Of a stretch of DNA of 64,000 nt, positions 1 through 8,176 are shown piece after piece. The notes under the pieces are model-generated. The model was not told where the DNA came from. It saw only the letters and a program-made list of their open reading frames with translations, and searched no databases. A program made the translations under genes and the position numbers. Position 1 is the first letter of the stretch. Every line of letters starts with the position of its first letter. This DNA comes from Ferrovibrio sp046297895 (lineage in GTDB: Bacteria > Pseudomonadota > Alphaproteobacteria > Ferrovibrionales > Ferrovibrionaceae), in assembly GCF_046297895.1 (NCBI RefSeq), contig NZ_JBKBHC010000001.1, positions 186,001 through 250,000 of the forward strand. Reading direction: 5' to 3'.

Positions 1-869
1 AGCGCGGCGAAGAAGCCATAGACCACGGTGGGAATGCCGGCCAGAACCTCAAGCGCCGGTTTGGCCCAGGCCCGCACCTTGGGGCCGGCATATTCCGCCA
101 TGTAGACGGCAGCCATCAGGCCCACCGGCACGGCCACGATCATGGCGATGGCCGCGATCAGCAGGGTGCCGGCGAAAAGCGGCACGGCACCGAAGGCGCC
201 GGACGAGCCGACCTGTTCGGCGCGGATGGCCATCTGCGGCGACCAGGTGAGGCCGAACAGGAATTCGAACGGATTGACCGAGGCGAAGAAGCGCAGCGCC
301 TCGAAAACCAGCGACAGCACGATGCCGATGGTGGTCATCACGGCGATGGTCGAACTGATGATCAGCAGGACATTGGCGGTGTTTTCGACCCGGTTGCGGG
401 CGCGAAAATCCGGCGCGATGCGGCTGCGGCCGAACAGGATGCCGGCGATGCCGAGGCACAGGACCATCACCCACAGGGCGGCGTTGCCGGTCTGGCGCAG
501 GGAGATGTAGTGATCCACCACCGGCCGGATTGCCGGATCGGCCTTGTCCAGCGGGATGTTGCCATAGGCGAGGTTGCGGATGTCGGTGATCACAAGGCCC
601 AGGCGGTCGGCCGGCAGATTGCGGATCGCCTCGGGCAGTTCGGCGACCACCATGCTGCGCACGACCCAGTCCTCCAGCGCGATCCAGGCCCCGAACAGCA
701 GCAAAGTGGGCAGCCCGCACCAGAGCACGACATACCAGCCGTAGAACATCGGCAGGGAATGCAAACCGCGGATCTGGCCGCCAGTCAGGGCGAGAGAGCG
801 CGACTTGCCGAAATAGTAGCCGACGACAGTCAGGCCGAGCAGCACGACAAACAGCAGCGACAGCGACAT
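1..869 (-). CDS. pstC: Phosphate ABC transporter permease PstC (3' end outside the window)
   Basis: This is one of the two inner-membrane permeases of the high-affinity phosphate importer PstSCAB. The reading frame enters from the left edge, so the C-terminus is missing; about 289 codons are visible. It starts MSLSLLFVVLLGLTVVGYYF and carries a long N-terminal part (a membrane segment at about residues 3-18, a second at 45-65, then a soluble stretch) before the permease core. That extended form is common in alphaproteobacteria. The core contains the permease-like stretch MAAVYMAEYAGPKVRAW. The ATG at 869 is preceded by GGGGAAGG. It lies downstream of pstS on the same strand, separated by a terminator-like hairpin that probably lowers its expression relative to the binding protein. 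Confidence 0.93.
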   Translation of the reverse strand, partial: MSLSLLFVVLLGLTVVGYYFGKSRSLALTGGQIRGLHSLPMFYGWYVVLWCGLPTLLLFGAWIALEDWVVRSMVVAELPEAIRNLPADRLGLVITDIRNLAYGNIPLDKADPAIRPVVDHYISLRQTGNAALWVMVLCLGIAGILFGRSRIAPDFRARNRVENTANVLLIISSTIAVMTTIGIVLSLVFEALRFFASVNPFEFLFGLTWSPQMAIRAEQVGSSGAFGAVPLFAGTLLIAAIAMIVAVPVGLMAAVYMAEYAGPKVRAWAKPALEVLAGIPTVVYGFFAA

Positions 870-919
870 CGGCCTTCCCCGGGGATCATCAAATGCGTGA
901 AATCAGGAAACGGTACTTC

Positions 920-957
920 AAAAAAAGATCCGGCGGCCGGTTTAGGCCGGCCGCCGG
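920..957 (-). terminator. Hairpin with T-tract between pstS and pstC
   Basis: Read on the minus strand, an 11-bp GC-only stem (CCGGCGGCCGG against CCGGCCGCCGG, 930-940 and 947-957) closes a six-base loop and is followed after three bases by seven T residues. It sits directly behind the pstS stop codon at 966-968. Such an element usually gives partial termination, so that far more PstS than permease is made. Confidence 0.8.
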
Positions 958-965
958 CATATGGC

Positions 966-2009
966 TTACATGGCCAGGTTGGTGAGGCTCAGCACCTGCG
1001 AGCGGACCTTTTCCATTTCCGCCTTCGGCATCGAGACCAAGCCCTTCTTCTCCAGGTAGCCGCCCTGCGCCATGGCGCGGTCGCTGACATACTCGGCCAT
1101 GAATTCCTTGATGCCCGGTACAACGCCGATATGCGCCTTCTTGGCATAGACGAAGAGCGGACGCGAGACCGGATACTTACCCGACGAGATGGTGTCGGCA
1201 TCCGGCTCGACGCCATCCACCGCGACGCCCTGCAGCTTGTCGAGGTTTTCCTCAAGGAAGGAATAGCCGAACACGCCCATCACGCCGACCTGACCCGAGG
1301 CCAGACGCTGCACGATCAGGTTGTCGTTCTCGCCGGCTTCGATGAAGGCGCCGTCCTCGCGGATCTTGGCGCAGGCCGCGCCTTGGGCCTTCTTGTCGGT
1401 GATCGCCTTGATCTCCGGGAAGGCCTTGCAGCCGTGGTCCATCACCAGTTCAACGAAGCTGTCGCGCGTGCCCGAGGTCGGAGGCGGACCCATCACTTCG
1501 ATCTTCCAGTCCGGCAGGCTGGCATTGATCTGCTTCCAGGTCTTGTAGGGGTTGGCGACCAGCTTGCCGTCCTGCGGCACCTGGGCTGCGAGCGCCAGCC
1601 AGATTTCCTCGCGCTTCAGGTTGACCTTCTGCGCACCTTTTTTCATCGCAACAGAAAGGCCGTCGAAACCGACCTTAATCTCGACGATTTCCTTCACGCC
1701 GTTGGCCTGGCACTGCTCGAATTCGGCCTTGGTCATGGCGCGCGAGGCGTTGGTCAGGTCGGGATGCTGGGTGCCGACGCCGCCGCAGAACAGCTTCATG
1801 CCGCCGCCGGTGCCGGTGCTTTCCACGATCGGCGCCTTGAAGCCGCCCGACTGGGAGAAGCGCTCGGCCACGGTGGTGGTGAACGGATAGACCGTCGAGG
1901 AGCCGACGATGCGGATCTGGTCGCGGGCCTGCTGGGCGGCGGCCGGTTCGACGAGCGCCAGCGACGCCATCGCCGCCAGGCCCGCAAGGAGAAGAGCTTT
2001 CTTGGTCAC
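966..2009 (-). CDS. pstS: Phosphate-binding periplasmic protein PstS
   Basis: This is the periplasmic phosphate receptor of the Pst importer. The 347-residue product starts with a Sec signal peptide (MTKKALLLAGLAAMASLALV, cleavage near AAAQQA). The mature protein has the phosphate-loop motif IVGSSTVYPF and the downstream TGTGGGMKLFCGG and PPTSGTRDSF segments typical of PstS. The frame stays open to 2153, but I chose the GTG at 2009 because GAGAGGG stands just upstream and the signal peptide begins there. The gene follows phoR and precedes pstC, the usual alphaproteobacterial order. A candidate PHO box lies about 140 bp upstream. Confidence 0.95.
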   Translation of the reverse strand: MTKKALLLAGLAAMASLALVEPAAAQQARDQIRIVGSSTVYPFTTTVAERFSQSGGFKAPIVESTGTGGGMKLFCGGVGTQHPDLTNASRAMTKAEFEQCQANGVKEIVEIKVGFDGLSVAMKKGAQKVNLKREEIWLALAAQVPQDGKLVANPYKTWKQINASLPDWKIEVMGPPPTSGTRDSFVELVMDHGCKAFPEIKAITDKKAQGAACAKIREDGAFIEAGENDNLIVQRLASGQVGVMGVFGYSFLEENLDKLQGVAVDGVEPDADTISSGKYPVSRPLFVYAKKAHIGVVPGIKEFMAEYVSDRAMAQGGYLEKKGLVSMPKAEMEKVRSQVLSLTNLAM

Positions 2010-2146
2010 GGTTTCCCTCTCGTGTTTGCCATGGGCGCGGACAGCGCCCGGGATCAACCGGCAGGGACGAAGGGGGTCATCATCGGGACGCCCCGCCCAC
2101 CTCGTCCGGTCGGCGCAAAGACCTATGCCGACCGGGTGACATGGAT

Positions 2147-2175
2147 ATTGCATTAATGTTGCAGTTATATGACGC
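2147..2175 (-). promoter_or_regulatory. Candidate PHO box upstream of pstS
   Basis: On the minus strand three 7-mers occur at exact 11-base spacing: GCGTCAT, CTGCAAC and ATGCAAT, separated by ATAA and ATTA. PhoB sites are direct repeats of CTGTCAT with four-base AT-rich spacers. Matches are 5, 4 and 4 of 7, so individual repeats are weak; the exact spacing and the position between phoR and pstS are the argument. Confidence 0.45.
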
Positions 2176-2205
2176 AGCTAGACGGGCGCAGCGCTCATCC
2201 TGCAG

Positions 2206-3621
2206 CTAAACGCGAACAAATGGCAATCTTACGCAGAACCTGCTGCCTTTGCCGGGTTCGGATTCGATGACAAGCCGGCCGCGATGGCGGTTGATGATGT
2301 GCTTCACGATCGCCAGGCCCAGGCCGGTGCCGCCCAGATCGCGGCTGCGGGCGGAATCGACTCGATAGAACCGTTCGGTCAGACGCGGCAGGTGCTCGCG
2401 GTCGATGCCCTCGCCATGGTCGCGCACCCCCACCTCCAGCCAGTCGTCTCCCACCGGCCGCAGGGAAACCTCGACCGCGGTTTCCGGCCGGCCATACTTG
2501 ATCGCGTTGTCGATCAGGTTCTGGAACACCTGCTGCAGTTCGTCGCGGGCACCGCGCACCGGCGGCAGGCCGTCGTCCAGTTCGAGCCGGATCGGCATCT
2601 GCCTGGCCTTGGCCTGCGGTTCCAGGGCGGCGGCCACATCGCGCAGCAGCGGCGCCAGCGCAATGGCCTCCGAAGGCCGGTCATGCTCGCGCATCTCGAT
2701 CTGCGACAGCGACAGCAGATCCTGGATCAGCCGCGACATGCGCGCGGCCTGGTCGCGCATGATGCCGAGAAACCGGATGCGCGCCTGCTCGTCGTCGCGG
2801 GCAGGCCCCAGCAGGGTTTCGATGAAACCGACCAGCGAGGCCAGTGGCGTGCGCAGCTCGTGGCTGGCATTGGCGACGAAATCGGCGCGCATCTTTTCCG
2901 CCTTGCGCAAGGCCGTCAGGTCATGCAGCGCCAGCACCGCCGCCGATCCCTCGCGGCTGGCCGGCAGGGCCACCACGCGCAGGCTGAAGCTGCGGCCATC
3001 CGGCACCGGCAGGGTAAAATCGGCGGCCGCCATGCCGTTTTCGCCGCGCAGCACCGTATCGGCGGCATCCAGCACGGCCGGGTGGCGCATCGCCACCGCA
3101 AGGTCGTTGCCGATGATGTCGTTGCCGAAGAATTTGCGGGCGGCGAAATTGGCGCGGGCGATGTTGCGGCCGCCATCCAGCAGCAGAACGGGATCTGGCA
3201 GCGCGTTTAGGATGGCATCCGAGGTGGTGCTGTGCAGAACCACCTGGCCCTGCTCGTCCAGCAGGGTCTGGCGCAGCCGCTCCACCGTGGCGCCGAGTTC
3301 GCCGATCATGGTGAGCGCGTCCCATTCGCCGCTCTTGCGCGGCTCGCCGCCGAGTATCTCGTCGGTACGACGCAGCACGCGCCAGGCGGCATGGGTGTGC
3401 CAGGCCGCGAACAATGCCGACACCGCCAGCAGCGCTGCGCCCATCAGCCAGGCAGAGGCCGACGTGATCGCGCCGCCCAGCCGCGCCAGCAGCACGATCA
3501 CGAGCTGCGGGGCACCCAGCAGCAGGAACAGCGCGAACCAGCGCGTAACGGGAAACCGAGAGCCGTTGCCCGCTGGCGTCCCGGCAGGTTCGACACGATC
3601 CTCATGCGGCGGTTCGTTCAT
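2206..3621 (-). CDS. phoR: Phosphate regulon sensor histidine kinase PhoR
   Basis: This 471-residue membrane histidine kinase would sense phosphate status through the Pst system and phosphorylate PhoB. Two hydrophobic segments lie at about residues 28-48 and 56-75. A PAS-like domain follows (about 130-235), then a HisKA domain with the H-box NASHELRTPLASLVGFIE and an ATPase domain with N-box FQNLIDNAIKYG, G1 VRDHGEGI and G2 GGTGLGLAIV. Its position directly before pstS and pstC supports PhoR over another PAS kinase. PhoB itself is not in this window; in related genomes it sits at the far end of the pst operon. Confidence 0.9.
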   Translation of the reverse strand: MNEPPHEDRVEPAGTPAGNGSRFPVTRWFALFLLLGAPQLVIVLLARLGGAITSASAWLMGAALLAVSALFAAWHTHAAWRVLRRTDEILGGEPRKSGEWDALTMIGELGATVERLRQTLLDEQGQVVLHSTTSDAILNALPDPVLLLDGGRNIARANFAARKFFGNDIIGNDLAVAMRHPAVLDAADTVLRGENGMAAADFTLPVPDGRSFSLRVVALPASREGSAAVLALHDLTALRKAEKMRADFVANASHELRTPLASLVGFIETLLGPARDDEQARIRFLGIMRDQAARMSRLIQDLLSLSQIEMREHDRPSEAIALAPLLRDVAAALEPQAKARQMPIRLELDDGLPPVRGARDELQQVFQNLIDNAIKYGRPETAVEVSLRPVGDDWLEVGVRDHGEGIDREHLPRLTERFYRVDSARSRDLGGTGLGLAIVKHIINRHRGRLVIESEPGKGSRFCVRLPFVRV

Positions 3622-3648
3622 GCGCTGCCCTTCCCCGCCCCTGCCGTC

Positions 3649-4461
3649 TCAGCTCCCGTTGGCCGGCCGCCAGCGCAGCAAGGCTTCCACCAGCCGCCGC
3701 AGAACCGCGACAAGCGGCGCGGCGGCGGCGGCATCCCAATGCTCCAGCCGCGATTCGTCCATGTAGCAGTCACGCGCGATCTCGAGCTGAAGGGCGTGGA
3801 CTCCCTCGCCGGGCCGGCCATAGCGACGGGTGATGTAGCCGCCCTTGAACCGGCCGTTATGGACATGGCTGAAACCTTTGGCCGCGCTGAGTATAGCATA
3901 GGCCTGATGGGCCAGATCGGGAGCGCAACTGGCGCCATCGTTGGTGCCGAGATTCAGGTCGGGCAGGCGGCCGGCGAAAAACCGCGGCACCTCTGCGGCG
4001 ATGCTGTGGCCATCCAGCAGGATGGCATAGCCATGGCGGGCGCGGATGGCCTGCAACTCGGCCGCCAGGCGCTGGTGATAAGGATGCCAGTAGGTGTCGG
4101 CACGCGCTGCGATTTCAACGGCATCGGGCTGGGCGCCATCCCGATACAGCGACTCGCCATCGAAACCCCGGGTTGGGCAGAGTTCGGTATTGTCGGCACC
4201 GGGATAAAGCGCGCGGCCCTCCGGGTCGCGATTGAGATCGACCACATAGCGCGAGTGGGTCGCCACCATCAGCCCGGCGCCGAGTTCCGCGGCGAAGGCG
4301 TAAAGCTTTTCCACATGCCAGTCGGTATCGGCGAGGCGCCGGGCCGACTCGGTCAGGCGACCGGACAGGCCTGGACTGAGACCAAGGCCGGCATGCGGCA
4401 CATCGATCAGCAGGGGCGAGCGGGCTGGAACAAGAGTGAACAGCGCGGCGGTTTCGGTCAT
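3649..4461 (-). CDS. N-formylglutamate amidohydrolase family protein (HutG-like)
   Basis: Members of this family hydrolyse N-formylglutamate to glutamate and formate, the last step of one histidine degradation route. The 270-residue product shows the family's early motif LLIDVPHAGLGL, then HSRYVVDLNRDP, TRGFDGESLY, LLDGHSI and, near the end, ITRRYGRPGEGVHALQLEIAR; His and Glu in these are presumed metal ligands. No hut genes are nearby, so the substrate is inferred from family only. The frame extends upstream to 4539. I chose the ATG at 4461 because it fits family length, but no start has a good ribosome-binding site (4491 is the alternative). Confidence 0.82.
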   Translation of the reverse strand: MTETAALFTLVPARSPLLIDVPHAGLGLSPGLSGRLTESARRLADTDWHVEKLYAFAAELGAGLMVATHSRYVVDLNRDPEGRALYPGADNTELCPTRGFDGESLYRDGAQPDAVEIAARADTYWHPYHQRLAAELQAIRARHGYAILLDGHSIAAEVPRFFAGRLPDLNLGTNDGASCAPDLAHQAYAILSAAKGFSHVHNGRFKGGYITRRYGRPGEGVHALQLEIARDCYMDESRLEHWDAAAAAPLVAVLRRLVEALLRWRPANGS

Positions 4462-4579
4462 GTCGGCAGGCTGCAGAAACAGGGGCGACATAGGTAACAA
4501 AGCATGTTGCCCGCGCCAAGGCGCCCTGCCCGCCGACATGGATATTTAATAGGCCGCCACCGGATTGCCGGGCCGATAT

Positions 4580-4608
4580 TTGAGCCCAGGCGCGCTTTAC
4601 CCTAGAGT
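4580..4608 (+). promoter_or_regulatory. Possible promoter for the TerC-like gene
   Basis: TTGAGC and TAGAGT are separated by 17 bases, each matching four of six positions of the sigma-70 consensus. The downstream start codon is 45 bp away. This is sequence resemblance only. Confidence 0.35.
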
Positions 4609-4653
4609 GCGGCGGTTTTCGGCCCTTCCTGTGGCACAATACAAGGCAGTTCG

Positions 4654-5310
4654 ATGGATATCACCCTCCTCGGCTATACGATCACCGCGTCCCATATCAG
4701 TGCATTCCTCCAGGTGATCATGATCGACGTCATCCTGTCGGGTGACAATGCCATCGTGATCGGTCTGGCGGTGGCCGGCCTGCCGGCGAACCAGCGCAAC
4801 AAGATCATCGTCTACGGCATCCTGGCCGCCACCGTTCTTCGCATCCTGTTTGCCGGTATCGCGGTGCAGCTGCTGCAGATCATTGGCCTGACCCTCGCGG
4901 GCGGCATCCTGCTGCTATGGGTGGCGTGGAAGATGTGGCGCGAGCTGCGCGCCCAGGCCAAGGGCGAGGGCGGCGCGGGCGATGGCGACACCGGCAAACC
5001 GGCGCCCAAGACGCAGCGCGAGGCGGTGACCCAGATCATCATCGCCGATCTTTCGATGTCGCTTGATAATGTGCTGGCCGTTGCCGGCGCAGCACGTGAC
5101 CATCCCTACATTCTCGGCTTCGGCCTCGTGCTGTCGATCGCGCTGATGGCGGTGGCGTCCAAATTCATCGCCCGTCTGCTCGATCGCTATCACTGGATCG
5201 CCTATGTCGGCCTGCTGATCATCGCCTATGTCGCGCTGCGCATGATCTGGGAGGGTGGCCATCAAGTGATGGACGCCACCGGCATGCAGGCCATGCTGGG
5301 AGTCAAATAG
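4654..5310 (+). CDS. TerC/YjbE family integral membrane protein
   Basis: The 218-residue product is a polytopic membrane protein of the TerC family, which includes manganese exporters and proteins linked to metal loading of exported enzymes. Two acidic membrane motifs typical of the family are present: DVILSGDNAIVIGLA near residue 26 and DLSMSLDNVLAVAGAA near residue 132. These repeat-like halves carry the Asp and Asn residues thought to bind metal. Between them lies a short charged loop (about residues 92-120). I see no manganese riboswitch in front of it. The gene is alone, tail to tail with the hydrolase at 5314. Confidence 0.85.
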   Translation: MDITLLGYTITASHISAFLQVIMIDVILSGDNAIVIGLAVAGLPANQRNKIIVYGILAATVLRILFAGIAVQLLQIIGLTLAGGILLLWVAWKMWRELRAQAKGEGGAGDGDTGKPAPKTQREAVTQIIIADLSMSLDNVLAVAGAARDHPYILGFGLVLSIALMAVASKFIARLLDRYHWIAYVGLLIIAYVALRMIWEGGHQVMDATGMQAMLGVK

Positions 5311-5313
5311 CGG

Positions 5314-6228
5314 CTACTCGGCCCAGAATTTGGCAATCGCATCGGCGAGATCCTCGCCGTAGAGGTCCTTGAAGAAATGATCCGCGCCATCCACCGTGAT
5401 GGTGCGGATCCTCTCCGCACGCGGGGCCGCCTGCAGTTTCTGCGGCAGATCCTTCACAACTTCGTCGCCGCCGGCGATCGCCAGCAGCACGGGCCGCCGG
5501 ATGCGCGACAGCAGGCTGGGTGTGTCGTTGCGCCCGTCGCCATCGTGATAGTCAAGGAACGTGGCTGCCGCGACGCTGGTTTTCGGGCAGTACATGAAAT
5601 CGGTGCCGGTCAGCAACTCGTCGCCTTTCCCGGCAGAGGCCAGTGCCTCGGCCCTTGCGGCGACCGCATTGAAATCGCCGCCGAAGCGCGCCCTGTACTC
5701 GGCCGGCGCCGCCGCACGGTCGAAGGTGACGGGGGCCGCCAGCACGATTTTCTGCAGCGCGGATGGCAGGGCATCGCCCTTCTGTGCGGCGTAATAAGCC
5801 ACCTGCGCGCCGCCGCGCGAATGCCCCAGCAGGCCGATCCTGCCCGCGCCCGCCTTGCCGGCCCAGTCGATCCAGGCTGCGATCTCGGCCACCGCCTGCG
5901 CATTGCTGTGGCGATGCGGCACCGCACAGTCATACATGCCCTTGCGGTCTGACAGCCCGAGCGACAGCGTCACCGCCATGGTGGAAACCCCGCGCTCGGC
6001 CAGGGTTTCCTGCAGGGCCTGCATGATCTCCATTCGGTTATGCGCCAACGTGCCATGCACCAGCACCATGATGCCGTCACGCGGCGTCTTGCCTGCGGCC
6101 AGTTTCAGCTCGCCATCAAGACCACGCCCTTCATGGACCAGACGCACCGGCTCAGCCCGGGCGACGGCGAAGCCGGAGAGGGACAGGATCAGGGCCAGGC
6201 CCCAGACAAGACTGTGACGAAACGGCAT
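5314..6228 (-). CDS. Secreted alpha/beta hydrolase next to the sox cluster
   Basis: This 304-residue protein has a Sec signal peptide (MPFRHSLVWGLALILSLSG, cleavage near VARAEP) and an alpha/beta hydrolase fold. Visible elements are the oxyanion region MVLVHGTLAHNR, the nucleophile elbow GLLGHSRGG, a likely acid Asp near LLAIAGGDEVV, and the catalytic His in DGADHFF. Two cysteines, in YDCAVPH and MYCPKT, could form a disulfide. The ATG at 6228 follows GGGGAGGAACTG. It is divergent from soxS with only 63 bp between them, so it may share regulation with sulfur oxidation. The substrate is unknown. Confidence 0.8.
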   Translation of the reverse strand: MPFRHSLVWGLALILSLSGFAVARAEPVRLVHEGRGLDGELKLAAGKTPRDGIMVLVHGTLAHNRMEIMQALQETLAERGVSTMAVTLSLGLSDRKGMYDCAVPHRHSNAQAVAEIAAWIDWAGKAGAGRIGLLGHSRGGAQVAYYAAQKGDALPSALQKIVLAAPVTFDRAAAPAEYRARFGGDFNAVAARAEALASAGKGDELLTGTDFMYCPKTSVAAATFLDYHDGDGRNDTPSLLSRIRRPVLLAIAGGDEVVKDLPQKLQAAPRAERIRTITVDGADHFFKDLYGEDLADAIAKFWAE

Positions 6229-6291
6229 CAGTTCCTCCCCTTGGCTGGCCCAGCTATTGATTGCGTGCCGGGCCTGAAATAACGTCAGGCT

Positions 6292-6684
6292 ATGCGATTT
6301 TACATTCTTGCACAATTTATTTGTGTTATAATGGTCTCTTTAATGGCCACTGCCTCTCCACGCGCGCAGACCGTGGAACTGGTCATGTTCGAGCGCGAGG
6401 ACTGTGCCTGGTGCCGGTCATGGCACCGGGAAATCGGGCCCGGCTATGGAAAATCCACCGAAGGGCAGATGGCGCCGTTACGCCGGGTCGACCTGGATCG
6501 CCCATGGCCAGCCGACCTGCCCAAGCTCGGCATCCGCTACACGCCGACCTTTGTCCTGATGCTGTGCGGGCAGGAATCCGGCCGACTTATAGGGTATCCG
6601 GGGGCCGATTTCTTTTATCCCAAGGTTGAGGCCCTTCTGTCAGAGTCGCTGGAAAAGCGAAAAATGCCAGGAAACTGCGGCTGA
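6292..6684 (+). CDS. soxS: Thioredoxin-like SoxS
   Basis: SoxS is a periplasmic thioredoxin-like protein that reduces and reactivates the SoxY carrier. The 130-residue product has an uncleaved-looking hydrophobic N-terminus that reads as a signal peptide (MRFYILAQFICVIMVSLMAT, end near SPRAQT) followed by a thioredoxin fold with the redox pair C38-A-W-C41 and the cis-Pro region IRYTPTFVL. It leads the sox genes and is separated from soxX by 119 bp. The ribosome-binding site is weak, and an internal ATG at 6331 is possible, but it would destroy the signal peptide. Confidence 0.82.
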   Translation: MRFYILAQFICVIMVSLMATASPRAQTVELVMFEREDCAWCRSWHREIGPGYGKSTEGQMAPLRRVDLDRPWPADLPKLGIRYTPTFVLMLCGQESGRLIGYPGADFFYPKVEALLSESLEKRKMPGNCG

Positions 6685-6703
6685 AAGACCCGCACAATAA
6701 TAC

Positions 6704-6736
6704 CACTTGCCAAGTGTGAAAAGACTTTGCTATGGA
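6704..6736 (+). promoter_or_regulatory. Candidate soxX promoter with overlapping dyad
   Basis: A perfect dyad CACTTG-C-CAAGTG (6704-6716) overlaps TTGCCA (6707-6712), which matches five of six -35 bases. Eighteen bases later TGC-TATGGA looks like an extended -10. In other sox clusters an ArsR-type repressor (SoxR) acts at such sites; no soxR gene is visible here. Confidence 0.35.
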
Positions 6737-6803
6737 CACATCAACACGCAGCCCAGAAGCTGACCTGACCGGCCGAGGGCCGTCAGAGACCACGGGAGGA
6801 AGG

Positions 6804-7289
6804 ATGCGCCGAATGCGCCCTGCAGATTTCCGCCTCGCCACCGGCATGATTGCCGGCGCCGCCCTTTTTGCGGCCGCTTCGGTCCAGGCCCAAGAGATCC
6901 GCGATGCCAACCTGGTCCCCTATTCGGTCAAGGATTACGCGATCGAGCAATCCCTCACCGGCAAACCGGGCGACCCCGCCAAGGGCCGGCAATGGGCGGT
7001 CACCAGCGGCCAGGGCAATTGCGTGATCTGCCACAAGCTGCCGATCCCCGAGGTGGCCTTCCGCATCGGCAATGTGGGGCCAGACCTGACCGAAGTGGGC
7101 GGCCGGCTGACCCCCGCCGAGATTCGCATGCGCATCGTGAACCCCAAGCTGCTGAACGAAGAGACCATCATGCCGGCTTACTACCGCGTGAGCGGCCTGC
7201 ACCGCGTGGCAAAAAATGCCGAAGGCAAACCGATGCTGAGCGCCGAACAGGTGGAAGACCTGGTCGCCTATCTTTCGACGCTGAAGTGA
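6804..7289 (+). CDS. soxX: Sulfur oxidation cytochrome SoxX
   Basis: SoxX is the small c-type cytochrome partner of SoxA; together they attach thiosulfate oxidatively to the SoxY cysteine in the periplasm. The 161-residue product has a signal peptide (cleavage near SVQAQE), one heme-binding site C73-V-I-C-H77, and the axial Met candidate in ETIMPAYYRV. The frame is open from 6732, but GGGAGGA directly before the ATG at 6804 and the start of the signal peptide fix the start there (6813 is the alternative). Confidence 0.93.
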   Translation: MRRMRPADFRLATGMIAGAALFAAASVQAQEIRDANLVPYSVKDYAIEQSLTGKPGDPAKGRQWAVTSGQGNCVICHKLPIPEVAFRIGNVGPDLTEVGGRLTPAEIRMRIVNPKLLNEETIMPAYYRVSGLHRVAKNAEGKPMLSAEQVEDLVAYLSTLK

Positions 7290-7317
7290 CGCCGGATTTG
7301 AAACAGGAGTGTCCGAC

Positions 7318-7794
7318 ATGACCGCAACCTTTGAAGCCCTGTCCCGCCGCGGCCTCAGCCGCCGACAGGCCGTCGCCGCGCTGGGTGCCGGCACCGTGGC
7401 GATCACGCTGGTGCCGCTGAGCGCCGAAGCAACGCCGGAAAGCGCCAAGAAATTGCTGAGCGATCTTGTGAAGGCCGAGCCGAAGGCTGGCAAGGTTCAG
7501 ATCAAGACACAGGAAATCGCCGAGAACGGCAACACCGTGCCGGTTACCATCGCGGTCGACAGTCCGATGACCGACAAGGACTACGTCAAGGAAATCCATG
7601 TGGTCTCCGACAAGAATCCGCAGCCGGGCGTGGCCAGCTTTATGCTGACGCCGGCGAACGGCAAGGCGGAGGTGCAGTTCCGCATGCGCATGGCGGAAAC
7701 GCAGAACGTGATCGCCGTCGCCCTGATGAGCGATGGCAGCGCCTGGACCGCGGCCCGAGAGGTCAAGGTCACCATCGGCGGCTGCGGCGGCTGA
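7318..7794 (+). CDS. soxY: Sulfur carrier SoxY
   Basis: SoxY carries the sulfur intermediate covalently on a cysteine near its C-terminus. The 158-residue product ends in VTIGGCGG, the exact swinging-arm motif, with the carrier Cys at 156. The N-terminus has a twin-arginine signal (SRRGLSRRQAVAALGAG), so SoxY, probably with SoxZ bound, is exported folded by Tat. The ATG at 7318 lies eight bases after CAGGAG; a GTG nine bases earlier overlaps that site and is unlikely. soxZ follows. Confidence 0.96.
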   Translation: MTATFEALSRRGLSRRQAVAALGAGTVAITLVPLSAEATPESAKKLLSDLVKAEPKAGKVQIKTQEIAENGNTVPVTIAVDSPMTDKDYVKEIHVVSDKNPQPGVASFMLTPANGKAEVQFRMRMAETQNVIAVALMSDGSAWTAAREVKVTIGGCGG

Positions 7795-7836
7795 AGCAGC
7801 GGCACGCAGACACCAGACACAGGAAAGGATCGACCC

Positions 7837-8166
7837 ATGGCTGAAGACATCAAGCCGCGCATCCGCGTTCCGCAGACCGCGAAGAAAGACGAAGTGATCG
7901 AGATCAAGACCCTGATTTCGCACCCGATGGAATCGGGCCAGCGCAAGGACTCGCAGGGCAAGACCATCCCCCGCAAGATCATCAACAAGATGACCGTTGC
8001 CTATAACGGCAAACAGGTTTTCGAGGCCAAGCTGGAGCCGGCCATTTCAGCCAATCCGTATCTGTCGTTCTTCCTCAAATGCACGGCCAGCGGCAACCTG
8101 GACTTCACCTGGACCGACGATGACGGCAGCGTCTACAAGGCGACGCAAGCCATCACCGTGACCTGA
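7837..8166 (+). CDS. soxZ: SoxZ, partner of the sulfur carrier
   Basis: SoxZ forms the heterodimer with SoxY that presents the carrier arm to the other Sox enzymes. The 109-residue product begins with the conserved stretch KPRIRVPQTAKKDEVIEIKT and has ISHPMESGQRKD and ANPYLSFFLKC, all typical of SoxZ. It has no signal peptide, as expected for a protein co-exported with Tat-dependent SoxY. AGGAAAGG stands upstream of the ATG. Confidence 0.96.
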   Translation: MAEDIKPRIRVPQTAKKDEVIEIKTLISHPMESGQRKDSQGKTIPRKIINKMTVAYNGKQVFEAKLEPAISANPYLSFFLKCTASGNLDFTWTDDDGSVYKATQAITVT

Positions 8167-8176
8167 GGTGGCGCAG

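Noticed and set aside
510..2156. Long open frame on the plus strand opposite pstS
   Set aside because: It is antisense to a clear pstS, its composition mirrors codon bias of pstS, and it resembles no protein family.
4540..4653. Manganese (yybP-ykoY) riboswitch before the TerC-like gene
   Set aside because: TerC genes can carry it, but the conserved GGGGAGUA-type core and flanking stems are absent.
6309..6332. TATAAT (6327) with upstream TTGCAC as a promoter
   Set aside because: The spacer is only 12 bases and the TATAAT is inside the soxS signal peptide codons.
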